DNA of 64,000 nt from Branchiostoma floridae (lineage: Eukaryota > Chordata > Leptocardii > Amphioxiformes > Branchiostomatidae). Below the pieces are notes generated by a model that did no database searches, was not told the origin of the DNA, and saw only the letters and a list, made by a program, of their open reading frames with translations. The stretch's first letter is position 1, and every line of letters starts with the position of its first letter. The DNA is taken from the NCBI RefSeq assembly GCF_000003815.2, contig NC_049992.1:9197452-9261451 (forward strand), in the 5' to 3' direction. Positions 1-10,144 of the stretch are shown here, in pieces. The position numbers and the translations under genes are program-made.

Positions 1-177
1 AGCGCGTGCCTCGCGTTTGCATGTGTAGCAGATGGCACACACAGAGGATGATGCCAATGCAGACCTTCGGGGGAGGGGGTCTTGAAATTTAGGTGGTGGC
101 CATTTTTTTCTGAAATAGACGCAAGGCTTTATCTATGAGTATCATTTTCCTTCTTTGTTCTGTATGATTATGTATAC

Positions 178-238
178 TACTGCTTTACTTTGTATGCAAT
201 TAGTCATCGGGCATAAATTTGCAATAAAGATTATCATA
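178..238 (+). repeat. retroposon 3' tail-like fragment
   Basis: The stretch around GCAATTAGTCATCGGGCA, ending in an AATAAAGATTATCAT-like tail, closely matches 61805-61860, where the tail runs into ATTATTAT. A conserved 3' end followed by a short-repeat tail is typical of LINE or LINE-mobilised 3' ends. No coding part is attached, so the family is unknown. Confidence 0.5.
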
Positions 239-1866
239 AAAAAACATAAAAACGTTATAGTTTTCTTTCCGACGATCTACATGATTGCTAGCCTGACTAA
301 AATCAAGCCCCTAGCGGCCGGCCCGACAATTGCCGCCACCCGTAGGGGGGAGGGGTCGACAATTAGCCAATGGCAGCCTAGTTACGGGCTAATTGCACCT
401 CTTGTAGCCATCTAGTTTCATGTAAATGTCCAAAACTCAACCCAAGCGCATTTGAGTTGCTGTTTTGAGTTCTTCCGTACGTCTAGATCGATCAGCTTGA
501 ATATAGTTAACTTTGAAAGTTGGATGATAAAAAAGCGGAGGGACTGTAGAGATGAAGTTTTACACTTTCAATGGTGCTGCGCTCTCGCTAATGGAGCGGT
601 CGCTACGCGCCCGTTGCGACAACTGTGGAACGTCGAACTATGTTTGTGTCAAGAAGCTACAGAAGCCTCCACAACGTGTAAAAATTGTGACGAGGAAGTG
701 ACTTGGGTTAGCCCTAAGAATGGACACAGATAAATGATCAATGTGATTTTATTGAATTATTGAATTTAGTAGAATTAAAAGTACAGTAGACCCTTCTCTT
801 CCGCCATAAGTCACAGGTACTTTTGTGATGAGCCGGCTGTATATATGGCCTCGTTATAAAGAGGTCACCAATAAGTTAGTATTAGCACTTGTATTGTTAT
901 AATCAAATGTACTGTATCCATATTTCCTAAGAAGTTGTATACTTTAATACCTATGTTGAGCCAGTAGATGTACTAAATAGTACACGGTCATAATATGGCA
1001 TGCTATCATGCATGCATTTTGCAATGATGTGTGTAAAGTTTTGGGCTAATGTAACATGTGTCACATTATACATTGTTGTTATTTCTGTAAAATATATAGT
1101 AAAAACAGCACGTAGTTCTACAACTCACAACTTGGATCTTGTAATAAGGTAAAAAGACGTCTCTAAAGACCCATGTGCAACGGCTGTAGTAAGTTGATTC
1201 TTCAGTCCGTACTTCTATTCTATATATTACCAGTATTTAAAGGGACCAGCTCACAAAAATACATGCTGCAAACCAAGGACGTTACAACGTCCTTGTGCAA
1301 ACTAAAGAAATCCCTAGAAAGATTTCCTTTGTAATGTATTGACGGTATTTAACAGCTAGTAATCGACGGACAATAGGTGTAAAACATTCCTCCCTGACCC
1401 CCGCGTGCCACCGGTCTGGTGTTAATTGGTTACTCCGCATTTGAAAGAACCGGCTTCATGGGCGTCGACCTCGCTAGAAATCTACTGAATAACATTTAGA
1501 GCTAGGGGGGAGGGGGTCATTAAGCCCAGCCGGCGAGAGCTTGTGTAAACACAGGCTACATGATTGCAAGACACTGTGAATTGAAAATAAACGCCATGCG
1601 CGTTTTCAAACTGTTCTTCAACATTTTTAAAGGACTGGAGTGGGGACTACACTGTTTCAAAAATATCTGCATCAGAAACGGACACAATCTCCCTGTCCTC
1701 TTTTAATCTTGTTATTCACCGGGAGGAGTCACTTTTTTTAGTCACTAACGCAAGAACATTGAGAACACAATGAAGACTAAAAATCACAGGAATTCCAAAA
1801 TGGCATTCTGATGGTGTCCTCATAAAAGAGCTTTGTAGCCATGCCGTCGCGTCACCCAGGTAACCG

Positions 1867-1874
1867 TGACGTCA
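1867..1874. promoter_or_regulatory. CRE palindrome TGACGTCA
   Basis: A perfect 8-bp cAMP-response element, the CREB/ATF dimer site. It is the first of five in the first 7.6 kb. Function is inferred from the motif alone, and no nearby gene start is visible. Confidence 0.4.
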
Positions 1875-2545
1875 TAATCAAACGTGCATTCTACGTGTGC
1901 AGGTCAAAAGTTTTGTTTGGAAAATCCGTAAAAAGCAAAATAATCGAGTCAAAGAGTCTAGCATTCCTTGAAACTAGATTAACCCTGATTTGTACATTTC
2001 ATCTACTTTCATCCATTTTACGTCAATGTATATTGTTGTGTATTTTTGTGACATTGTTTCTTTTCTTAGACATTATGCAGCTGCAGATGATAAAGTTATA
2101 CCCACATTTGTAGTTCAACCGGATTTTCAATTATCTGTCGGCTTTGGACTCTGTCCCTGCTGTGTACCGTGGGAAAAGCTAACACAGCCGATGGTCAGCA
2201 ATATGTGCGTTAGATATGATAAGAGTACGGTCGATATTAAGCGTTGTTCTAGTCCTTATCAGTAGAAAGCAATATAAAATCCGGGTCTGTTTTCAGTGCC
2301 GTGGTTTATCAGCCGCACGACGGGGGCGCGCGTGGCACGCTACTGTTCGGTCGTGTGGCGGGGTTTACTTTTCTCACGGGGTGGGCACAGGGCGGATAGG
2401 CGGAACGTGTCGGGGATTAATCTTCAAGCAGACCTAGGGTAGCAAACGGCATCAAACTGTCAAGACCAAGGCAGAAAGGAAGCGCTTCCTCTACCGTATG
2501 GCTTACTACTGGAACACAACATTTGATAGGACAGTCACTAAATGA

Positions 2546-2615
2546 ACTTTGGCCGGCTATACTCCTAGGCCAGCTTTGATACTATCTTATGGCACCGTAG
2601 GAGCTGCTTGAAATT
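2546..2615. mobile_element. MITE family A, right-half fragment
   Basis: Matches the right half of the family A elements at 27400-27577 and 29252-29429: GGCCGGCTATACTCCT, GGCCAGCTTTGATACTATC and a degraded end where CTGCTTGGAGATT is expected. The left half is missing or unrecognisable. Confidence 0.55.
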
Positions 2616-2630
2616 ATTGGGGATTGGGTC

Positions 2631-2638
2631 TGACGTCA
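2631..2638. promoter_or_regulatory. CRE palindrome TGACGTCA
   Basis: Second perfect CRE palindrome, lying between a family A fragment and a SINE head. It could belong to the SINE rather than to a host regulatory element. Confidence 0.35.
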
Positions 2639-2639
2639 G

Positions 2640-2880
2640 AGTGAACACGAGATCTAGAAGTCATGAGTTCGATTCCTGGCATTCCCGACCAGACGTTAAC
2701 GCGGTGTCCTTGGCAATGGTAATCTCCAAGCAGATCCCATGATAGCATAAGATGGTATCAAAAGCTGGCAAAGGAGAGAAGCCGGCCTAGGAGTGTGAAT
2801 GGCTACCGAATCTGCTTGGAGATTTGGGAAAGGCACGACTTCCCTTACTCCACATCGGTGCACAAGTGGGTAGTAAAAGG
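2640..2880 (+). mobile_element. tRNA-derived SINE split by a MITE
   Basis: A Pol III B-box-like AGTTCGATTCC lies at 2666-2676. It is followed by GTGTCCTTGGCAATGG, then a family A MITE (2721-2824), then GGGAAAGGCACGACTTCCC. Read across the MITE, the flanks form the usual SINE body (GTGTCCTTGG...AAAGGCAC). A related copy with the same B box and downstream sequence is at 46983-47100. The A box is not clear here. Confidence 0.6.
2721..2824. mobile_element. MITE family A, short copy
   Basis: Starts AATCTCCAAGCAGATCC and ends AATCTGCTTGGAGATT, an inverted terminal repeat. The interior (GGTATCAAAAGCTGGCA, GCCGGCCTAGGAGTGTG) matches the longer copies at 27.4 and 29.3 kb, but most of the right half is deleted. 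It is non-autonomous, with no coding capacity. Confidence 0.7.
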
Positions 2881-3470
2881 CGGTGAAAGGAAAGGGTTGG
2901 GCCCCGTCTTCTAAAACCGTGCTCTGGACACAGTGGATAACAACTCACTGCTCCTACGGCCTCAAAAGGATACCTTTATCTCTGCCACACATGGCAGGTT
3001 GTACGGTTGTCATGTTTACAAATCACGTTTTTAACTGTTACAGCAGCCTTAGGCGACCTTTGTGGGTTTTCTTTATTCTGTCGTGTCAAGTCACTTACGC
3101 GTTCCTAAGTACGCTATATTATATAAAGAAATAGGGGAAGCGGAAGAGAAGACATGCACAGTTTTGTGAAAAAAAGAAATGCCATTCACAACAACAATAT
3201 CTGTGATGAATAGGCTGGATGGAGTTGTCCTAACTTCGACAAGTAGACCGTATGGCATCTGCCAGAGGGGTGTGTTCGATTTGACGGACGGGCGGTTAAG
3301 AGAGGCCGATGAAACTTAGCGGGATGCGCCCCGTTCCTGTCATCTCTGAAATCTCGTTAGTCACGGCAAATCATTTGTTCTTGGCCGCGGTCTCTTTGAG
3401 AAGGTTTGATGTCTTGTAAGCTGTTTTTGATCGACATTTTTTATCTATTCTCTGCCCTATCATTGCCCAC

Positions 3471-3812
3471 ACTTTCCAAAGTGTCACCACTAGTTAAAAG
3501 GATAGTAAACGTGTCCCCCCACCCCCATGTATTCATCATTGCCTAACCACTAGTTAACAGTTGAGTTAACCACTGCCCTCCTCCCACCCTATGTACCTAT
3601 CATTGCCCACACTTTCCAAGTGCCCCCCTAGATAACAGGAGAGTTAACGACTGCCCCCCTCCCACCCCATGTACCCCTCACCATTCCAAGTGCCCCCCTA
3701 GATAACAGGAGAGTTAACGACTGCCCCCCTCCCACCCCATGTGACCATCACCATTCCAAGTGCCCCCCTAGTTTACAGGTGAGTTAACGACCTCCCCCCT
3801 CCCACCCGCTTG
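3471..3812 (+). repeat. 70-bp minisatellite, orientation 1
   Basis: Tandem units of about 70 bp. TTCCAAG recurs at 3614, 3684 and 3754, exactly 70 bp apart. Each unit has a C-rich run (GCCCCCCTCCCACCCC), GAGTTAAC and ACCATTCCAAG. The array runs into an assembly gap, so its true length is unknown. The reverse complement of the same unit forms a second array at 8595-8984. Confidence 0.85.
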
Positions 3813-3912
3813 NNNNNNNNNNNNNNNNNNNNNNNNNNNNNNNNNNNNNNNNNNNNNNNNNNNNNNNNNNNNNNNNNNNNNNNNNNNNNNNNNNNNNNNN
3901 NNNNNNNNNNNN
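3813..3912. other. assembly gap (100 N)
   Basis: Exactly 100 N between a C-rich minisatellite and a GT/GA microsatellite. The round size suggests a placeholder, so the gap length is probably not measured. Confidence 0.95.
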
Positions 3913-4022
3913 GAGTGAGTGAGTGAGTGTGTGTGTGTTGCCGTGTGTGTGTGTGTGTGAGTGTGTATGCTTGTGTGAGTGAGCGTGAGAGAGAGAGAGA
4001 AAGAGAGAAAGAAAGAGAGAGG
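3913..4022 (+). repeat. GT/GA microsatellite
   Basis: Runs of GAGT, GTGTGT and GAGAGA with interruptions, continuing the simple-sequence region that broke the assembly. Confidence 0.9.
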
Positions 4023-4336
4023 AAGAATTGACAAAAATGGTGATTGAGAGAGTGAGGGGAATTAAAAATTTGTTGATTTAGAAAAGTTTAACAGTAAACT
4101 CTAAGATACTTGAGACTGAATAACTGCGCTGAACACACGATTCCCCCTAGTTCAACATTCAAATGTACTTCTATTTTACCTCTAATTATTCAGAGCTTGA
4201 ATACAATACGGACAATTTCTTACGCCTTCAGGATTGCCTTCGCGTTGTGAACCACCATCTTGGCTTAATCTCTAGTATAACCAAACCAAACCAAAATCTC
4301 CCCACTAACATGGCCACTACTACTATTTGAAACTTG

Positions 4337-4344
4337 TGACGTCA
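4337..4344. promoter_or_regulatory. CRE palindrome TGACGTCA
   Basis: Third perfect CRE palindrome in the first 7.6 kb. No adjacent promoter or gene is recognised. Confidence 0.4.
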
Positions 4345-5960
4345 TGTGCAAATCAAAGTAGATAAGACTTATACAATATATGATCTATACGTACCTCAAG
4401 TTGCAGCTTCTCCAGGCTAGGTGTTCCCCGGAAAATCCCGACCGACTGTCTGGCGGAATATTAAGGAGCGATTATAACAAAACTAAACCTTCGGAGCAGA
4501 ACAGTTTGCGTAGGCTTGCCGTTAATTTAAACCGAAAGTTCCACTGCAGCACAATAACATGCCGCTAGGGGAAATAATCCATAGTATTTCAAGGTCTTAT
4601 AAAGACCTACCCTACCTCTATTCCTAATATCAAAACAATGTATAGTGCGGACATATACCTCAGCTCAGTGACTTACAAACAGAAGTCACTTCTGTTCACC
4701 GAGGTAAAGCTCTTAAACTTTTGTTCTTTTCCACAGCAAATATCACAAATCCCTAAAACCTCTTTGCTAAATAAAACCTGACGACTATATTCTTGGTATT
4801 TTTGGTAGAAATTTCGACAAAATGAAAGCTCAACTGTTGCTGGGGTCATTGGAAGGCTAAAAGGTAACGACCGCGGTCATACGGACAGCAGAATGTTCCG
4901 ACATACAAGAACAATGGAAGAAAAACACCAACCAAGAGATAAGGAAAAGAAACTTTGGCGCCACCACCTTCTTACTGGACGGCTTGAAGAGAGGAGGACA
5001 ATAGGGGAGACTAATTAAAGGTATCCAGTGTCTGGAGAATTTGATTCATTAGACAACTAGATAGAGAAAAGGCTGCTAAATGGACGGTTGTGTGGTCAGC
5101 ATCATATATCTACGCGTGGTTAATGGCACTGTTACCTGTCGAGTTTCATTATCTGATGCACACTTAGAATACACGAGTAGGCATGGGCGTTTCAATGTGA
5201 CATAAATCAGGAAGTACTAGTATGTATACTGTCTGTACATGATGAGTTGTAACCATCTTATGGCACTTTAGTTTACAGGTGTTGGCGTGTGTCTGAAGAC
5301 TTAAAAAGGCGATGGATTCTTGAATGATTGATCAATGCTTTTAGTAGTAAGTGTGCTTGGAGGCAAGAGGAGACCACCACCTGTGTCTGTTATAAGTGTC
5401 TGGTCCAGATCACAAAAGTCTTAGAAAACAAGTTTGTGACTTAAGAATTCTTGGGATTGTCGCCAACATGTCGTACAAAGTTTAGGTGTCTTGTAGCGGT
5501 AAAAAGAGACTTCTTAAAGACTTCTTGTGAAGACACATATCTGTAACCACAGAGCTTATCTATACCGAGATAAGCTATCGATACAAGCGTTATCTATTCA
5601 CAGATACGTTATCTGTGATAGATATGAATCTCAGCCCATCATTCCAACCTATTGGACTTGTAATGTCGGGATGGTTTTATCAAGATCTGCATGTATCTTT
5701 AGCAGTAATGAAAAGGCTTTCGGCGATATGGATGAAAAGCCACTTCATTAGCTAGGCAATTTTTTTCCTGATTTGCTAAGAAGGTATCACTTCTAACACA
5801 ATATCAGACCCGTTTTGAGGTATTTTGATTCAAGGATTTTAGAATGGTGACACCAGGAAGATTTGTTCTGGAGCATACCACATAAGCATCATCACATAAA
5901 CAGTTTTGCGGGGCAAGGTTTTGTTGTGCGGTTGATTTAATGCACTTCATGGTGGTTACA

Positions 5961-6027
5961 ATGGTGTTACTTTGCTATACATTTGTCTTGCCTAATGGTG
6001 TTACTTTGCTATACATTTGTCTTGCCT
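5961..6027 (+). repeat. 34-bp tandem duplication
   Basis: ATGGTGTTACTTTGCTATAC and the rest of the 34-base unit occur twice head to tail (5961-5994 and 5995-6027) with almost no divergence, so the duplication is recent. Confidence 0.9.
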
Positions 6028-6139
6028 TACTATCAAGGCATTATAGATATAGACTTTCCAGCATGCTTCAGTGGATGATAAGGAAATACAATTGCAATCA
6101 ATATGCTACAAGCCATCAAAAGGAAGCTACACCATTAAA

Positions 6140-6466
6140 GCTAAGGGCACAACCCGCCGTACGTGCAATTTGTCCGTACGTTTTGGGGGAGGCCACGTCC
6201 GCCACGTATTTCTGAAAACGTTTAGGCTGTACAGGGCAGGCGCGTTGCCCGTACTGGCACGTGGGGCGAATACACAGCCCTATGGCACACAAAGTTTTGC
6301 CTGCACGTAAAGTTTTGCGGCGTGTCTGCGTGCTCCAAAATCCGTCAGATTCCCTACGAGTTTGTACGGAGGCAGCTAGTACTTACCACTAACGGATCCC
6401 AAAAGATTGCCCACGTTTTGGTACGTAGACAGCACGTATTTGCGCGTAAGGCGGGTTGTGCCCTTA
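6140..6466. mobile_element. MITE family C, full length
   Basis: About 327 bp, starting GCTAAGGGCACAACCCGCCG and ending GGCGGGTTGTGCCCTTA, a long inverted terminal repeat. The interior is rich in ACGT (CCGTACG, CCACGTATTTCTGAAAACG). Related copies are at 50751-51049 and 54883-54970. There is no transposase, so it must depend on an autonomous element elsewhere. Confidence 0.85.
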
Positions 6467-7370
6467 TCACAACATATACTTAGTCCTTCCGGTGTCCGAT
6501 TCCTTCCAAGAAATATACAGCACAGGTTAGCCCGATCACAATACATTCGAGTTTCATTGAGTTCTGAGGTCTATCTCAAGTAAGATCAGTTTAGATTAAG
6601 AAACTATTAAATTATATATAAACGTCCTAAAGATTAAAAGAACAACAAACGGGACCGTCCCAAAGACGACAAAATATGGTGATTCAAGAAGTCAGAGTTA
6701 GAAACATAATAAGAAAAATAAGAAATTTACATTGAGAGGAACAGAGAAGTTAATTGTAAAATATAAACATTTTACCCCAGGGAATAAAATCTCATAGATG
6801 AAAGTATAACCATAAATATTTTTTTCTATTTGAAGAACGTACTTAAATTTTCTGTAAACTATATATTCTAAGACAGTATTCTAGCCATTTTAGTGTGCAC
6901 AATCAAAGTTTACAATTGATTTGTCGCACCACAAGCCCCAATGCAGGTGTAGATGTAACAGATAACTTGTCTTGCACAGAGGTGTTTGTCTGATAAGATA
7001 ACACGACATAACGATATACAGATCAGACGATAATGCTGATTGGTTCATTTCGCCACCTTCTTTGAGAGACATTTTTCTGACTGACAACATATGCACGGAG
7101 AGTAGCGATTTCATGTGTTTTGGAGGCCAGTTTATCTTGTAAATAAACAACATGAGAAAACTGCATTGCAAGCAAAAATAGACATATCTGTGCTTTTAAT
7201 GAATATAATGAAGTTGTTTAATTCCTGCTGTCTTATTGAATGTGTTTGATCATGTCGGCGCAATTCAGCGCTTAATAAGTTGCTGCAAAGCCGTGCATTT
7301 TGAAATAAACCTTGTCTAAACCTTGTCTATCCGTAAATAATTTCTTTAGGTTGGTAAACATTCAAATATA
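6467..7370. other. intergenic, no gene recognised
   Basis: AT-rich. The longest minus-strand frame (6890-7171) has no recognisable domain and I do not treat it as a gene. Confidence 0.5.
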
Positions 7371-7496
7371 GTAAGGTTCCTGAAACACGACCAAAGTAGT
7401 ACTCACTTCCAACGTTTCGGTGACTTTCTACCGTGATTTCTCAAAGACACCGAAAATGAAGTGAGTACCACTTTGGTCGTGTTTCAGGAACCTTAC
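7371..7496. mobile_element. foldback element / hairpin MITE
   Basis: GTAAGGTTCCTGAAACACGA at the left and its reverse complement TCGTGTTTCAGGAACCTTAC at the right bound a 126-bp near-palindrome. The pairing continues inward through ACCAAAGTAGTACTCACTTC. It has the structure of a hairpin-type MITE; no second copy was seen in this window. Confidence 0.75.
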
Positions 7497-7546
7497 TACA
7501 CAATGTATATTGAATAAACAAATACCTATACAGGATTTAACGGATG

Positions 7547-7568
7547 TGACGTCACGGATATGACGTCA
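7547..7568. promoter_or_regulatory. double CRE: two TGACGTCA palindromes
   Basis: Perfect TGACGTCA at 7547-7554 and again at 7561-7568, with start-to-start spacing of 14 bp. Two full CREs this close are unlikely by chance and resemble a CREB/ATF response module. The nearest recognised gene is Hairy gene 1, about 2.6 kb beyond on its 3' side. Confidence 0.5.
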
Positions 7569-7880
7569 TGCATGATGCCTAGGTTCCTCCTCATTGGCTT
7601 GTTGACAATTTCTGGAGGGCACCAAATATGTCAAGGCCCCATTTTATGGTTTATCGGTGACCGAGCGGGAATTAAATCACCGGGCGTCACCCGATGGTCG
7701 GGAACAATCGGACCTTGTCACCACACTAACGCCAGATCACAGAATGCCTTAGGGTCTTAGAGATCAACGGTCACTTCATCTGACAGCTTGAATAAAGAAA
7801 TCTCCTGGCTGACGTTATATCTAACCTTTAAAAGTCTTTGTTACATCATATGTGCTCTTTGAAATTCTTTGAGTGATGCT

Positions 7881-8100
7881 CCCTTTCCACCAGACGGCGA
7901 TCGTGCTGCGCTCTCACTGCAACCTAAAACGGAGATGAACAACCTTCGATTTCATACTAGACACAGTGCAAAAGTGTGACTGAAAAGACAACGAAACCAA
8001 GCGAAAAAGATTCGTTTTTCTGCCGTACAATTCGTTGAGTGATCTGTTAAATCTTAGGTCGCAGAAAGAGCGCGGCGAGAGCGTCGTCTAGTAGAGAGGG
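7881..8100. mobile_element. MITE family E
   Basis: CCCTTTCCACCAGACGGCGA at the left pairs with GTCGTCTAGTAGAGAGGG at the right. The subterminal GCTGCGCTCTCACTGCAACC pairs with GGTCGCAGAAAGAGCGCGG. A related copy lies at 60594-60857. No coding capacity. Confidence 0.75.
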
Positions 8101-8594
8101 GGTGGGAGCTTTAAGTTGTGACAAAGTACTCGCACGAAAATGCTGAACTCGGATGTAAGCAGACATTACATTGGAGATTGTATGTCAAGGAGGCTGTCAA
8201 ATGGCGTTACAATCGCCCGTCCTTGTATCTACACGAAAAACAGTTGTCAGTTTCATTGACATGAGCGCAATAGCGCTACAAAACCACCCCTATCCGCACA
8301 GTTCTGCAAGCATGGGCGTCGCACTTGAAATAGATACTCTGGACCGATTGGGCACGAGCCACCGTTCAGCATACGCTTAGGAAACTACGCATTTACTCAT
8401 TAGCTCCACAAAGACGCGTGTGTTGAGCACCTTCAGGTAATAATAGACAGGTATGTCATTAAGTCCGTTCCCAGGTTATTAAGGACAACATTACCATACA
8501 GCTGTGTGTGTTGGCATGTGTGTGGATGTGTGTGCGGAGCGTGGGAACGGCCCGCCCCGAGATGTTGTCAGTTCACTCGACTGGAGTCCTCCGC
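8101..8594. other. intergenic, no gene recognised
   Basis: A 69-codon frame begins at 8171 but has no recognisable domain. A short GT-rich run is near 8504-8535. Nothing else is identified. Confidence 0.5.
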
Positions 8595-8984
8595 CTGGGG
8601 GCGGTCGTTAACTCACCTGTTAACTAGTGGGGTCACTTGGAATGGTGATGGATACCTGGGGTGGGAGGGGTGCGGTCGTTAACTCACCTGTTAACTAGGG
8701 GGTCACTTGGAATGGTGATGGGTACATGGGGTGGGAGGGGGGCAGTCGTTAACTCACCTGTTAACTAGTGGGGTCACTTGGAATGGTGGGTACATGGGGT
8801 GGGATCGAGGGGGGGGGCAGTCATTAAATCACCTGTTAACTAGAGGGATGGGCAATAATGGGTACATGGGGTGGGAGGGGGTCAGTCGTTAACTAATTAG
8901 TTAACTAGTTTGGACAGTTGGGAAGGATAGGCGATGATGCGTATATGGGGGTGGGAGGGGGTTGTCGCCAACCCACCTGTTAAA
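8595..8984 (-). repeat. 70-bp minisatellite, orientation 2
   Basis: At least five units of GTTAACTCACCTGTTAAC, GGTCACTTGGAATGG and GGGGTGGGAGGGG. GGTCACTTGG starts at 8631, 8701 and 8772, giving a 70-71 bp period. This is the reverse complement of the array at 3471-3812. The later units (after 8820) are more diverged. Confidence 0.85.
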
Positions 8985-8991
8985 GCTAACG

Positions 8992-9080
8992 TCACAAAGG
9001 GGCCATGTCGAGCTGTTTGTGGAAACGAAAAATAGAAATAAATACGTAAGAATATACACAAATAACTCCCACGTATATAG
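8992..9080 (+). repeat. dispersed repeat shared with 60866-60960
   Basis: TTTGTGGAAACGAAAAATAG and the following AT-rich stretch containing ACTCCCACG match TTTTTGTGGACGCGAAAAAT and its downstream sequence near 60.9 kb. It is a fragment of an unidentified interspersed repeat. In both places it follows a boundary of another repeat. Confidence 0.5.
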
Positions 9081-10013
9081 TTTGGTGTCTTTTATATCAT
9101 ACTATTCGTTCCCGAAGGCTGCCCGGCCGGGCCCCGGTTTGGAAATGTGGCGTAGGCCTGACTAGAATTAACACTTTGAAATGATGGGCAGTAGTTTAGG
9201 AGGGGGTGCATCCCGTCTGTTGCACCATTCATGTACTTGGTGCTGAATGGCCATCAGCTTTCAGCTAACAGACATAAATTATAGAATATCATTTGCTGTC
9301 GTTATGGAACGGTTTGTTTGTTTTGAATATTAGTTTCTTTTCACGTTTCTGTCGTTTTGAAAACCCATGTACATCACTTGTCTACTTACTAGTAATTTGT
9401 GTTTTGCACTGTTGCCATCAAAAAGTAAGGCAGTATGTAGAGGATTGAATCGTTTTAACTGAGGAATTTCTCAGGAAATCGGTTTGAAAGAACACCCTTC
9501 AGTACTTTCTTTTAGACTTTTCTCGCAATGCCTACATTTATAGCTACTATGTACTCCAGGGCCACGACGTAACAATATAACAAAGGAAGGTCACTTTCAG
9601 TACACACAAAGTAATTCATTTTGGCACCCGCCAGACCAAGGCCAGTAATTACAAGCACCCCCTCCCCCCGCTTCCGATTTCAAGCTCACGTATATTCGTA
9701 TATAGAAATTGATTTACAGGTCCCAGAACGTTTCCAAAACGAATCTAGTTGCTTGCGTAACTGCATATCTTACTACATGTATATCTAACTTACTAATCTA
9801 CACACGTACTATTATAGCTGTTGACTATTGTTGTTTGCAATTTTACGTATAGTGCATTTCGCTTTGTTTTTCACCGCTACATTGCAACCTACTAGTAATA
9901 CTCTAGTAAACTCTAGTCGTACTCATTGGTTTAGTAAATACAATGGAAATATCCTAATGGACAAATCTTCGACTAATCAATGACAACACAGACAGATGGT
10001 AAGTTTTCATCTT
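9081..10013. other. region downstream of Hairy gene 1
   Basis: No gene seen. This AT-rich stretch lies 3' of gene 1. Confidence 0.5.
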
Positions 10014-10019
10014 TTTAAT
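10014..10019 (-). terminator. candidate poly(A) signal of Hairy gene 1
   Basis: TTTAAT on the plus strand reads ATTAAA on the gene strand, about 126 bases after the stop codon. ATTAAA is the commonest variant of the AATAAA cleavage signal. No AATAAA was seen nearer to the stop. Confidence 0.45.
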
Positions 10020-10144
10020 GTGAAAGAACAGTAACCATTCACAAAAGTATCAGGCGCACACAGTTCATTTACAATGACATGTTTCTGTATGAAATATAGA
10101 GCGATCATTACTATTTACAAATCATGATACAAGTCTCATACAGT

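Larger units (their letters stand above)
1..2545. other. intergenic, no gene recognised
   Basis: AT-rich DNA with only short open frames that lack recognisable domains or codon bias. It contains a retroposon-like tail (178-238), a 22-bp palindrome (1274-1295) and a CRE palindrome (1867-1874), listed separately. The G-rich runs near 62-80 and 1505-1517 are simple sequence. I see no other structure. Confidence 0.6.
4023..6130. other. intergenic, no gene recognised
   Basis: AT-rich sequence with no recognisable protein or RNA gene. It holds a CRE palindrome (4337-4344) and a 34-bp tandem duplication (5961-6027), listed separately. Confidence 0.55.
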
